DNA of 64,000 nt from Flavihumibacter petaseus NBRC 106054. Its GTDB lineage: Bacteria; Bacteroidota; Bacteroidia; Chitinophagales; Chitinophagaceae. Below are positions 24,311 through 32,931 of this stretch, piece by piece. How positions within the stretch are numbered: position 1 is the stretch's first letter; each line of letters begins with the position of its first letter. The DNA lies in assembly GCF_000974785.1 (NCBI RefSeq), contig NZ_BBWV01000001.1:1736001-1800000 (forward strand). The letters run 5' to 3'. Position numbers and translations under genes: made by a program. Under the pieces are notes generated by a model. It was not told where the DNA came from and searched no databases. It was given only the letters and a program-made list of their open reading frames with translations.

Positions 24311-25567
24311 TCAGTGCAACTGTTCCAGCGCTTGTTGTAAAAGTTCAAACATAGCCGGTATCTCTTCTTTTTTGCAGGTGCCTACACTCAGCCGGTACCA
24401 GGGAGAGTCGGGACGTGCACCAAAGGCATAAAACGGAACAACAGCCAGTTTTGCGGTATTCAAAAGATAATCGGAGACGGCTCCCTGGCTCGACAAAACC
24501 TGTCCGGCTGCTGTAGTTCTTCCCTTCAGATCGAATTTGACGGTAAGATAGATCGCGGCCTGCGGCGTGATAGCATCTACCTCATGACCCTTTTCTTTCA
24601 ACCGGATAAAACCATCATGAATCCTTACCAGCCTTTCCGCTACTTCCTGTTTGAAATGGGCGAGGTATACCCTGATCGCGTCTTCCTGGCCAAGGAATTT
24701 CGCTACTGCTTTTTGTTCTGCCATCGGAGCCCATGCGCCGACATGAGTTAATATCGCTTTCATTTTTGAGATCAGCGTCGCAGGGCCAAAGCTCCAGCCC
24801 ACCCTTACCCCCGTAGCTGCAAAAACCTTGCTGATCGCATCGATGAAGACGGTGAATTCCCGCATGGCGGGACGTAGCGATACCGGGTTGTAATGGCGGA
24901 TATCGCCATATGTTAGATGCCAGTACATCTGGTCATACATCACGTAAAGTTTCTTTTCACCGGGAGCACGACTGGCATTTTCAGCCAGTACCAGGTCGCA
25001 GATCTCCTCAAGCGTTTCCCTGCTGAACACGGTTCCGGTAGGGTTTTGCGGGGAACAGAGGGCCAGCAGGGTAGCACCTTTCAGATGAGGTGCAAGATCA
25101 GCTGCACTGGGCATGAAATTATTCTCTGGCCCGGCTTCCACCACTACATGTTCTGCCTCAACAAAATGCGTATAATGATTATTGTTCCAGGAAGGCACGG
25201 CATAAATAACCCTGTCACCTTTGTCTACGATTGCCCTGAAACAGGCATAAATCAGGGGCCTGCCGCCGGCAGCCACCAGGATATCCCCCGGAGCATAGTG
25301 CAGATCCTCCCAGGTAGCGGTAAATGCAGCGATGGCATTCCGGAGATCTGTGTTCCCTTCGGCGGCCGGGTAATTTGTAAAATGCTGACGGTAAGCTTCA
25401 ACAATGGCATCTTCGAGGGCTTTCGGTATCGGGAATACCTGCGGATCAAAATCGCCCACAGTAAAATTGTAAATCTTTTCCCCTTTGCTGATCTTTTCCC
25501 GGATTTCTCCACCCAGTTTCACAATTTCTGATCCGATCAATGTTTCGGCTAGATGACTCAGTTTCAT
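24311..25567 (-). CDS. Class I/II pyridoxal-phosphate aminotransferase
   Basis: A 418-residue fold-type I aminotransferase related to aspartate aminotransferases: FTVGDFDPQVFPIPKAL, LVAAGGRPLIYACF, SPQNPTGTVFS, and the PLP lysine in DAISKVFAATGVRVGW. It has no signal peptide. I start at the ATG at 25567, because upstream sequence would run into the divergent SNF2 gene promoter and the added residues look non-family. Substrate not determinable from sequence. Aspartate or aromatic amino acids are the usual range. Confidence 0.93.
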   Translation of the reverse strand: MKLSHLAETLIGSEIVKLGGEIREKISKGEKIYNFTVGDFDPQVFPIPKALEDAIVEAYRQHFTNYPAAEGNTDLRNAIAAFTATWEDLHYAPGDILVAAGGRPLIYACFRAIVDKGDRVIYAVPSWNNNHYTHFVEAEHVVVEAGPENNFMPSAADLAPHLKGATLLALCSPQNPTGTVFSRETLEEICDLVLAENASRAPGEKKLYVMYDQMYWHLTYGDIRHYNPVSLRPAMREFTVFIDAISKVFAATGVRVGWSFGPATLISKMKAILTHVGAWAPMAEQKAVAKFLGQEDAIRVYLAHFKQEVAERLVRIHDGFIRLKEKGHEVDAITPQAAIYLTVKFDLKGRTTAAGQVLSSQGAVSDYLLNTAKLAVVPFYAFGARPDSPWYRLSVGTCKKEEIPAMFELLQQALEQLH

Positions 25568-25618
25568 GCCTGACGATTTTGACGTTTTGCGGCAGCGAAG
25601 ATACAAAACTGCTCTCCC

Positions 25619-25626
25619 TATATTTG
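25619..25626 (+). promoter_or_regulatory. Bacteroidota -7 promoter box of SNF2 gene
   Basis: TATATTTG is an exact TAnnTTTG match, ending 7 bases before the ATG at 25634. The transcript would have almost no leader. Confidence 0.6.
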
Positions 25627-25633
25627 CAGGCCC

Positions 25634-28492
25634 ATGATAAAACCGGAAATGAAAACGGCATTGTTCCTGAAGCCGTCGAGATTGAAGCAGCGGTGGTCAC
25701 CTCTGGAACTGATCCATATCAGCAAGGGCGCAAAAGGTATTGAAACGGCGAAGGATCTCCTGGACCAGGATACGCTTACCCGATATTTTCCGGGCTGGAC
25801 AAGCACTTTCCGGGAGACCGTATTGTCACTGGGTGATGAGGCCCTGACCGCAAAAGTAGCCGAACTGACCCGCACGCATGCCAAACAAAAAGCCGGCACC
25901 TCACTTACACAATATGTCAACCGGTCGTTTATGCGTCATACGCATCAGGTGCTGGAACAGCTCTGGATGACGCTTTGCACGGAAAAAATCTATCACCAGG
26001 TGGTCAACCCGGCAACGGGCAATCACCTCACGACAACCTGCCAGTTGTTCCCCGGACAACCGGTTCTCAACTTCCTCGTTCACCGGGACAACACGACGGG
26101 CCTTTCACTGGAAGCGCGATTGCTGCTTAACGATCAGCAGTACACACTTACAGAGTTTGAGCAACAGCTTTTCTTTCTGCAGCGTGACGGCACCTTTTAC
26201 CTGCTGCGTTTCGCAGACTACCAGACCCTGCAATGGCTGGCAGCCAACGATCCGGCAGTATATGCCATGGATCCTGTTGGTTTTTCCGAACAGGTTCTCG
26301 CTCGTCTGACCAGTGATGGCTATGCGATTGAAACCAGTGCAATGGATGATATTGAAACAATCTCCGTTGAACCGGTGCATGCCATTTATCTCTCGGAGAT
26401 CAGCAACGCATTTCTCCTGCTGACACCACGCTGGAATTATGACGGGTTTTGGGTCGAAGGGCCATGGGTGCATTCAGAGCGGGTCAACAGGAATGGAAAA
26501 CTGTATGATATCCAACGCAGCCGGGAAAAAGAAACGGGTTTTGTCGACCGGTTGCAGGCATTGCATCCGCTGTTTGCCAAACAGCTGAATGGCGTTTTCC
26601 ACCTGAATTTTGCAGAGGCCAAAAAGAAACACTGGTTTCTGAAAGTATATCACCAGTTGCTGACGGACAATGTCGAGCTGCTGGGTATGGCATTTCTGCG
26701 GCATTTCCGTTATGCGCCATATCCGGTTGAAACTGCAGTGAACGTATTGGAGAAAAATGATGCTGCCATCATACTGGAAATGAAAGTGACCTGCGGCGCA
26801 GAAGAGATCCGTTTGCTGGAATTGCAGAAGCTGCTGCTGGCCGGACAAAAATCACTGCTGCTGAAAGACCATTCCATCGTGGTGCTCACAGAAGAATGGC
26901 TTCATGCCTACAGCACGCTGGTGAAACATGGCAGAGTGGCTGAACGAAAACTCACGGTGCCGCCATGGATCTTCCTTGCTGCGGAAGACAGGCTGAACAC
27001 AGCTGTCAGACCACTTCCACAAATTTGGTTGGAGAAGTGGCAACGCTGGCAATCGACAGAAGAAAAACTGTATTCGCTTCCTGAAACGGTGCAGGCACAG
27101 CTACGGCCCTACCAGCAGAAGGGTTTTGAATGGCTTTGCCTGTTACATGAGATTGGTGCAGGCGGTTGCCTCGCCGACGATATGGGTCTTGGTAAGACGT
27201 TGCAGACAATCAGCTTCCTGGCCCGGTTGAAACAAAACGCACCAGACCGTCCGGCGATGATTGTTTGTCCCGCGAGCCTGGTGCACAACTGGAGGATTGA
27301 GATGGAAAAGTTTGCGCCTTCGTTGCGTCCTTTTGTATATCATGAATCCACCCGATCGCTCGAAGACTACTGGGCCCCGGGGAAACAGCCGGGTGTACTG
27401 ATCACCAGCTACGGAACCCTTCGGGCAGATGATGCAAAATTACAGGCTATCGAATGGGAGGCTGTTGTACTCGATGAAAGTCATTCTATTAAAAATCCCG
27501 CTGCACAGATCACGCGTGCCGTTTATCAGCTTCGTGCGAAAGCAAAGGTGGCACTCAGCGGGACGCCGGTAATGAACAACAGTATTGATCTCTTTGCCCA
27601 GCTGCAGTTCCTGCTGCCGGGTATGATGGGAACACTGGAGTTTTTCAGGAAAGAATATGCCGTACCGATTGATCGCGATCAGGATGAAGAAAAAATATCC
27701 GCCCTGCAAAAACTTACGGCGCCATTCCTGCTGCGGCGTACCAAGCAGCAGGTAGCGTCTGATCTTCCCCCGAAAACAGAAATGCTGCGCTGGTGCGAAA
27801 TGGGAACTGAACAGAAGGCATTCTACGATGAAACTCTTTCACAGGTGAGGGACAGTATTTTCCTGAACATCAAAAACGAAGGACTTGGCAAATCCAAATT
27901 GTCGATTCTGCAGGGGATGCAGCGGCTTCGCCAGATCTGCGCGGCACCGCAATTATTGCCCGAAGCATCAGGAATTCCTTCCGTAAAGATCAGCGCGCTC
28001 ATGGAAGAGCTGCGTGAGCCGTTGCGCCAGAAAAAGGTTCTGGTGTTTTCGCAGTTCAAAGGAGTACTGCACCAGCTGGCCCACCAATGCAAGCAGCAGG
28101 GTATCGCCTATTACCATTTCGACGGTGAAACACCTGCTGCCAAAAGGATGGAAATGGTGGAGGCTTTTCAGGCAACAGACAACCAGGTGAATGTCTTCCT
28201 GATCAGTCTGAAAGCAGGCAATACGGGTCTGACGCTTACGGCGGCGGAGTACGTTTTCCTGGTGGATCCCTGGTGGAATACTGCGGTGCAGCAGCAGGCC
28301 GTGGATCGTGCGTACCGTATAGGCCAGACGAAAAATGTTTTTGCCTATCAGATGATCTGCAAAGACAGTATAGAGGAGAAAATTGTTGAATTACAGCAAC
28401 GCAAGCGGTCGTTGTCTGATGCCCTTGTGGGAGATGATGACGGATTGATGCGGGCGCTTACAGAAGAAGACCTGCGATACCTGTTTTCCTGA
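25634..28492 (+). CDS. SNF2-family ATP-dependent helicase/translocase
   Basis: A 952-residue Swi2/Snf2-type ATPase. The C-terminal half holds both RecA lobes: Walker A DDMGLGKTLQ (K521), DESH box at 614-617, motif III SGTPVMNN, and the lobe-2 motifs VFSQFKGVL, SLKAGNTGLTLT and VDRAYRIGQTK. The first 480 residues form a large N-terminal region of weakly conserved sequence seen in bacterial RapA/HepA-like relatives. Bacterial SNF2 proteins remodel protein-DNA complexes, for example by recycling RNA polymerase. Its 3' end overlaps the convergent nuclease gene by about 100 bases. The specific target is unknown. Confidence 0.93.
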   Translation: MIKPEMKTALFLKPSRLKQRWSPLELIHISKGAKGIETAKDLLDQDTLTRYFPGWTSTFRETVLSLGDEALTAKVAELTRTHAKQKAGTSLTQYVNRSFMRHTHQVLEQLWMTLCTEKIYHQVVNPATGNHLTTTCQLFPGQPVLNFLVHRDNTTGLSLEARLLLNDQQYTLTEFEQQLFFLQRDGTFYLLRFADYQTLQWLAANDPAVYAMDPVGFSEQVLARLTSDGYAIETSAMDDIETISVEPVHAIYLSEISNAFLLLTPRWNYDGFWVEGPWVHSERVNRNGKLYDIQRSREKETGFVDRLQALHPLFAKQLNGVFHLNFAEAKKKHWFLKVYHQLLTDNVELLGMAFLRHFRYAPYPVETAVNVLEKNDAAIILEMKVTCGAEEIRLLELQKLLLAGQKSLLLKDHSIVVLTEEWLHAYSTLVKHGRVAERKLTVPPWIFLAAEDRLNTAVRPLPQIWLEKWQRWQSTEEKLYSLPETVQAQLRPYQQKGFEWLCLLHEIGAGGCLADDMGLGKTLQTISFLARLKQNAPDRPAMIVCPASLVHNWRIEMEKFAPSLRPFVYHESTRSLEDYWAPGKQPGVLITSYGTLRADDAKLQAIEWEAVVLDESHSIKNPAAQITRAVYQLRAKAKVALSGTPVMNNSIDLFAQLQFLLPGMMGTLEFFRKEYAVPIDRDQDEEKISALQKLTAPFLLRRTKQQVASDLPPKTEMLRWCEMGTEQKAFYDETLSQVRDSIFLNIKNEGLGKSKLSILQGMQRLRQICAAPQLLPEASGIPSVKISALMEELREPLRQKKVLVFSQFKGVLHQLAHQCKQQGIAYYHFDGETPAAKRMEMVEAFQATDNQVNVFLISLKAGNTGLTLTAAEYVFLVDPWWNTAVQQQAVDRAYRIGQTKNVFAYQMICKDSIEEKIVELQQRKRSLSDALVGDDDGLMRALTEEDLRYLFS

Positions 28493-28990
28493 TGCTTGTT
28501 TAGCGGGTGTTGGTTTCTTCTGTTGCCTGAATTCCCAGGGTGGAATGGGGTACTGCATCTTCCATAAGCCGGTTTTATGGGTTTTTGCAAAAATTTCTGC
28601 ATCGGCAAGCAATACTTCGGAGGAGTATTTTTTGAAATGCCATGCCATGCCGCACCTGATCATCGCGAAGTTAATATCACCGTGATCCCCGGCGTTCACG
28701 CGGGCGATCAACCTTCCATAGCGGTCTTTACTGATTACTTTAACTGTAAGGGGGTTTTGCTGCAGTAGCCTGCAAAGCATGTTTTTGGAAGCCTTGTAAA
28801 AATCCTGCCCTTTCTCCGGCGCATCAATACCCTCCAGCCGGATGGTGAAGGTTTCCTGTTTGCCGGTGAGCAACACAAAAGTGTCACCGTCCTTGATTTT
28901 GACAGCCATCCCTGTGAGCGTATAAGGATACCCGTTAAGCAGTAGAAGAAGCAGCAATGCAGTAAACATGTTACAATATAAAGAAGCCAT
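28391..28990 (-). CDS. Staphylococcal-nuclease-like protein (SNase/TNase domain)
   Basis: A 199-residue protein with an N-terminal hydrophobic signal (MFTALLLLLLLNGYP) and a thermonuclease domain: KIKDGDTFVLL, IRLEGIDAPEKGQDF and DRYGRLIARV supply the Ca2+-binding Asp/Asp/Glu and the two catalytic arginines. The domain ends near PPWEFR (about residue 153). The remaining 45-residue basic tail is mostly antisense to the SNF2 gene's last codons. Likely exported or membrane-tethered. A start at M8 is an alternative. Confidence 0.88.
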   Translation of the reverse strand: MASLYCNMFTALLLLLLLNGYPYTLTGMAVKIKDGDTFVLLTGKQETFTIRLEGIDAPEKGQDFYKASKNMLCRLLQQNPLTVKVISKDRYGRLIARVNAGDHGDINFAMIRCGMAWHFKKYSSEVLLADAEIFAKTHKTGLWKMQYPIPPWEFRQQKKPTPAKQASGKQVSQVFFCKRPHQSVIISHKGIRQRPLALL

Positions 28991-29044
28991 TCATTAGAAT
29001 GGCTTCCGAGCACAGATAATATATCAGGTGATCGTAGAAATGGA

Positions 29045-29305
29045 CTAGGCTGCAACCTTTTGTGCAAGTGCACCACCGATTGCATGCTCTATTTTGGGAT
29101 GGATCTCTGCGGATGCACTATCCAGTGCGATGATTTTTCCGACTTGCGGATCCAGGCCAAATATATGAACGGGTCCTCCGTTATAGCTTACACGGAATCT
29201 TGGCAGATCGTGGACTGCGTTGTATGGTTTTGCTACAACTTCCACAGGCTTACCATCTACTACAACTTCAAAGTTTATTGCCTTCTGACTGTTACGCTTT
29301 TTCAT
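29045..29305 (-). CDS. Conserved hypothetical protein (86 aa)
   Basis: An 86-residue soluble protein starting MKKRNSQKAINFEVVVDGKPVEVVAKP, with a mixed beta pattern (RFRVSYNGGPVHIFGLDPQVGKIIAL) and a helical end. Family unknown. The start at 29305 is chosen over the ATG 24 bases upstream because AAAGGAAA sits at normal spacing before it. It is the only gene between the SNase gene and the fucosidase promoter. Confidence 0.65.
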   Translation of the reverse strand: MKKRNSQKAINFEVVVDGKPVEVVAKPYNAVHDLPRFRVSYNGGPVHIFGLDPQVGKIIALDSASAEIHPKIEHAIGGALAQKVAA

Positions 29306-29500
29306 ACTATTTCCTTTTTTGATGAACAATTACAATCCTACATTTTCAAGAACTGTGCCTGTGCATGCCATCCTGATTTTTCTTAACGTTTCTTTTGTCC
29401 AGGCCGGATCGCTAAACCGGTAACTGCCTCATTTAGAGCACAGGTTAATTTTTGCTTGTATTATGGCCAGTTAGAAATAAAGCCAAAACAGGCAGACACT

Positions 29501-29508
29501 TAACTTTA
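29501..29508 (+). promoter_or_regulatory. Bacteroidota -7 promoter box of the fucosidase operon
   Basis: TAACTTTA, 5 bases before the ATG at 29514, so a leaderless message is predicted. About 190 bases upstream are free of genes. No sugar-regulator operator could be recognised in it. Confidence 0.55.
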
Positions 29509-29513
29509 GCAGC

Positions 29514-30875
29514 ATGAAAAAAATGCTAACGATTTTGCTGGGAGCCGGCAGCCTGTTTGCCATAACTCCTGTATTTGCGCAACCTAAGAATTCCTATCAG
29601 CCGACAGATGCGAATCAGGCTGCCCGGGAAACTTTCCGGAAGGACCGGTTCGGTATGTTTATCCATTGGGGGGCTTCCAGTGTTCTGGGTGCCGGTGAAT
29701 GGGTGATGAACGACAGGAATATCAAAGTAAAAGATTACCAGAAACTCCGGCAACTCTTCAATCCGGAACAGTTCGATGCTGCAAAATGGGTAAGCACGGC
29801 AAAAAACGCCGGCATGAAATATATCACTTTCATTACCCGCCATCATGATGGGTTCAGCAACTGGGATACGAAGTATTCAGACTGGAAGATCACGAATACA
29901 CCTTACGGAAGAGATGTTCTGAAGGAGCTGTCGGCGGAATGCCAGAAACAGGGTATCCAGCTTTTCCTTTATTACTCCTTACTTGACTGGTATCGTACGG
30001 ACTACCAGTACTGGACAGGACGCACCGGGCAGGGAACCGGAAGAACTGAAAAAGGGAAGTGGGATGACTATGTACAGTTCATGAAAAACCAGCTTACGGA
30101 GCTGCTTACCAATTATGGACCGATTGCAGGCATCTGGTTCGATGGCCACTGGGACCAGGTTGGGTTTAATGAAGAGACAAAACAGTGGGACGGGAAAAGT
30201 AAGGTCGACTGGCATTATGACGAGATATATCAATTAATCCATCAGTTGCAGCCGAAGGCGCTTGTTGGCAATAATCACCACCTGAGTACGATCAGCGGAG
30301 AAGATTTCCAGATGTTTGAAAAAGATCTGCCCGGTCATAATACGACAGGATGGGGAACTGATGTAAACAGCATCTCTGACCTGCCGCTTGAAACCTGTGA
30401 AACCATCAACAATTCATGGGGATTTAATATAACTGACGGCTCCTACAAATCAACCAAAACCATTGTGCAGTTGCTCGCAAAAGATGCGGGACTTGATGCC
30501 AACCTGCTGCTCAATATAGGACCGATGCCTAACGGTGTCATACAACCGGAGTTCGTAAACGTGCTGGATAGTGTAGGCCAGTGGCTAACAAAGAACGGGG
30601 AAAGTATTTACGGTACGAGGGGAGCGGGAACTGGTTTGCAGTCCTGGGGCACTGCCACCAAAAAAGACAATGTACTTTATATTCATTTGTTGGATCCGGC
30701 GGCGGACACGGTGTCTATTGCCAATCTTCCCTTCAAGAAAGTAAAATCAGCTATCTTGCTGGCAACCGGCGCGGTCGTGCAGAATGTGATCCTGAAAAAA
30801 GGGCAGCTTCACCTTTCGGGATTGAAATCGCTGGAGCATGATCCGAATGATACTGTAATCAAAATCAATTTTTAA
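29514..30875 (+). CDS. Alpha-L-fucosidase (GH29), exported
   Basis: A 453-residue GH29 enzyme with a signal peptide (LTILLGAGSLFAITPVFA then Q). Family marks are DRFGMFIHWGA, ITRHHDGFSNWDTKYSDW, and GIWFDGHWD with the nucleophile D210. The acid/base residue of GH29 is less conserved and I cannot place it. It hydrolyses terminal alpha-L-fucosyl bonds. The export signal with no SusD-type neighbours implies a periplasmic enzyme acting on imported fragments. One-base overlap with the mutarotase gene indicates one operon. Confidence 0.94.
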   Translation: MKKMLTILLGAGSLFAITPVFAQPKNSYQPTDANQAARETFRKDRFGMFIHWGASSVLGAGEWVMNDRNIKVKDYQKLRQLFNPEQFDAAKWVSTAKNAGMKYITFITRHHDGFSNWDTKYSDWKITNTPYGRDVLKELSAECQKQGIQLFLYYSLLDWYRTDYQYWTGRTGQGTGRTEKGKWDDYVQFMKNQLTELLTNYGPIAGIWFDGHWDQVGFNEETKQWDGKSKVDWHYDEIYQLIHQLQPKALVGNNHHLSTISGEDFQMFEKDLPGHNTTGWGTDVNSISDLPLETCETINNSWGFNITDGSYKSTKTIVQLLAKDAGLDANLLLNIGPMPNGVIQPEFVNVLDSVGQWLTKNGESIYGTRGAGTGLQSWGTATKKDNVLYIHLLDPAADTVSIANLPFKKVKSAILLATGAVVQNVILKKGQLHLSGLKSLEHDPNDTVIKINF

Positions 30876-31213
30876 TGGCACAACGTTATTGTTTGGCGCT
30901 GGATCTTCGCGACGATCCCACCGCCTGGGATGAATACGATCGTTATCACCTGGAAGTCTGGCCGGAGATCCTGGCTTCCATCCGGGAAGCGGGAATCGAA
31001 AGCATGCAGATCTATCGGACCGGGAATCGTTTATTCATGATCATGGAAACAGCGGCATCTTTCAGTTTTGCGGATAAGGGTGCTGCTGACGCAGCGAATC
31101 CGGTGGTTCAGAAATGGGAAACACTGATGAGCACATTCCAGCAGGCGCTGCCCTGGGCGAAGCCTGGAGAGAAGTGGTTGCTCATGAACAAAGTGTTCGA
31201 CCTGGGGAAATAG
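30875..31213 (+). CDS. L-rhamnose/L-fucose mutarotase family protein
   Basis: A 112-residue RhaM/YiiL-type protein (AQRYCLALDLRDDPTAWDEYDRYH, WPEILASIREAGIESMQIYR, GEKWLLMNKVFDL). This family equilibrates alpha and beta anomers of 6-deoxyhexoses. Placed directly after a fucosidase with a one-base overlap, it most likely handles freed L-fucose, though it could act on rhamnose. No fucose permease, isomerase or kinase is encoded in the window, so catabolism must lie elsewhere. Confidence 0.9.
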   Translation: MAQRYCLALDLRDDPTAWDEYDRYHLEVWPEILASIREAGIESMQIYRTGNRLFMIMETAASFSFADKGAADAANPVVQKWETLMSTFQQALPWAKPGEKWLLMNKVFDLGK

Positions 31214-31358
31214 CGCAACGAAGGATATGCAGTCGTGTAGCCTGTTCTACATGGTCAAAATTATAAGTAACTGATAATCTGTTCACTGTTTTTTGGCCCG
31301 CTTTTTCCTTTATTCAGAGTGAATAAGAGAAGAGAAAAACAAGCATTTAGGGACGGTT

Positions 31359-31565
31359 TCAAGAATAAGCCGACGGAACCTGACCAGTTATTTTGTTCAC
31401 TTCCGATTCGGTAAACCTGAGGCGCGCCTGACAGATCTCCAGTAGAACTGCGGCGCGCTTCAATTTTTGTGTCAGTTCATCCACGCTGATCGTATCGTGT
31501 TCGATTGCAGCAGCAATTCCCTTCAGCTCTTCAAAAGCTGCTTCGTAAGTCATTTCATTTTCCAT
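31359..31565 (-). CDS. xseB: Exodeoxyribonuclease VII small subunit
   Basis: A 68-residue XseB: MTYEAAFEELKGIAAAIE and VDELTQKLKRAAVLLEICQARL match the small helical subunit. Exonuclease VII degrades single-stranded DNA from both ends. It overlaps xseA by 11 bases as is typical, so stoichiometric expression is likely. Confidence 0.93.
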   Translation of the reverse strand: MENEMTYEAAFEELKGIAAAIEHDTISVDELTQKLKRAAVLLEICQARLRFTESEVNKITGQVPSAYS

Positions 31566-32847
31566 GGTAAGCTGTTTTCTGGATTAAGGTGGTTTTTAGC
31601 AGGGCGTCTTTCAGCCGTACATCAAAGTTATCGCCGTTGGTAAGGCCATCAGCACTGGTAATAATTTTCCCATCTTGCTCCAGCCAGGCAAAGCCGCGTT
31701 CCAGCGTGCGCTCGGGGGAGGCAATATGGCAAAGGCGGCGGATTTCATTAATAGCCTGCTGCCGGCGTTGTAAAAATGAAACAGGCGCTGCAAGGATTTC
31801 CCTGGCGATATGTTGCAGGTTGTGTTTTTTATTTAGCAACAGTAAACCGGGACGGGCTGCAATGGAAGCACCCAGGCGCTCCAGTGTGTGTTTCCGGCTC
31901 AGCAGGTTTTGGCGGACAGATGTTGCTATGGCGGACTGCAACGCTACAAGACTGGTTTCAAATTCACGGTTGCGCTGGACCAGGAATTCCGCCACCTGGG
32001 TGGGTGTTTTGAGTGCTGTATGAGCAACGAGGTCGGCGATTGATTCGTTTTTCAGGTGGCCAATGCCTGTAATTACCGGAAAAGGACAAGAGGCGATAGC
32101 CAATGCAGCAGGAAGTTGATCAAAGAGCAACAGGTCGGTATCGGCACCACCACCCCTGACAATCACCACCGCATCATAATCCACTTTCGATCTGAGCGCT
32201 TGTTCAGCCACAGTAGCCATAACGCCGGCAAAAGCTGCAGCATTTTCTTCTCCCTGCACCAATACTGGAAAAGGATCTACTTTGAACCGGAAACCAAAAG
32301 GGTTTTCGGTGAGACTGTGAAGAAAGTCAGCATAACCGGCACTTTGAAGGGAGCCGACAAGGGCGATGCGCTGCACTACAATCGGCAGGTCCAATTGCTG
32401 GTTAAAACTCGCCAGCAAGTCTCCATCCTTCCAGACCATATCAGGCGAATCGTTCAGCAGGGCCGCGAAAACCGCCTGACGGGCAAGTTCCAACCGGCCC
32501 AGCGTGTGGGCAGCATCGATGTCTGTCAGCGTTAATTTAAGGCCATAAACCGGGTGGAAATCGACGGTAACTTCCACACATACGCCAATTCCATTGCGGA
32601 AAGACTGCCGGGTGAGTTGTTCAAATACCCTGATCCTTCCCGCCCCAGCAGTCCATGCAACTGCTGCGATCTTTGCGATCAGCTGGGTGCCTGATTTTTC
32701 TACCAGCTCAAAATAATGAAAGCCTTTCTGGGGATAGTAGCTGTGATTGCTGATCTCAGCGATTACCCAGTACCGGGTTGCGGAAAACCTTCTCCTGATG
32801 GTTTCCTGGAGCAGCAGGCTTAGCTCGGAAAGGGCGATCGGTGACAT
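31555..32847 (-). CDS. xseA: Exodeoxyribonuclease VII large subunit
   Basis: A 430-residue XseA with the N-terminal OB-fold (RYWVIAEISNHSYYPQKGFHYFELVE) that binds ssDNA, the catalytic domain (IALVGSLQSAGYADFLHSL, DAVVIVRGGGADTDLLLFD, VITGIGHLKNESIADLVAHTALKTPTQVAEFLV) and a long coiled-coil C-terminus that docks XseB. In many bacteria the motif after VITGIGH has an aspartate followed by ET. Here it is GHLKNESIADLVAH, a mild variation. The -7 box 7 bases upstream gives a leaderless message. Divergent from the GH51 gene. Confidence 0.94.
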   Translation of the reverse strand: MSPIALSELSLLLQETIRRRFSATRYWVIAEISNHSYYPQKGFHYFELVEKSGTQLIAKIAAVAWTAGAGRIRVFEQLTRQSFRNGIGVCVEVTVDFHPVYGLKLTLTDIDAAHTLGRLELARQAVFAALLNDSPDMVWKDGDLLASFNQQLDLPIVVQRIALVGSLQSAGYADFLHSLTENPFGFRFKVDPFPVLVQGEENAAAFAGVMATVAEQALRSKVDYDAVVIVRGGGADTDLLLFDQLPAALAIASCPFPVITGIGHLKNESIADLVAHTALKTPTQVAEFLVQRNREFETSLVALQSAIATSVRQNLLSRKHTLERLGASIAARPGLLLLNKKHNLQHIAREILAAPVSFLQRRQQAINEIRRLCHIASPERTLERGFAWLEQDGKIITSADGLTNGDNFDVRLKDALLKTTLIQKTAYHGK

Positions 32848-32854
32848 GATCGTA

Positions 32855-32862
32855 TAAAGATA
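32855..32862 (-). promoter_or_regulatory. -7 promoter box of xseA
   Basis: On the minus strand, TATCTTTA (TAnnTTTG-like) ends 7 bases before the xseA ATG at 32847. Confidence 0.5.
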
Positions 32863-32900
32863 AGCATCAAAACTTCTTGGCTGTTTTGGTTAAAAGTGTA

Positions 32901-32912
32901 AATTGTACAATT
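32901..32912. promoter_or_regulatory. Palindrome AATTGTACAATT upstream of first GH51 gene
   Basis: A 12-bp perfect inverted repeat in the short xseA / GH51 divergent gap, 20 bases before the GH51 start at 32932. It is a plausible operator for the downstream Nudix-type regulator or another sugar regulator. I cannot confirm the regulator-binding consensus from sequence alone, and such palindromes also arise by chance in AT-rich DNA. Confidence 0.35.
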
Positions 32913-32931
32913 AATAAAACTTAACGAGTCT

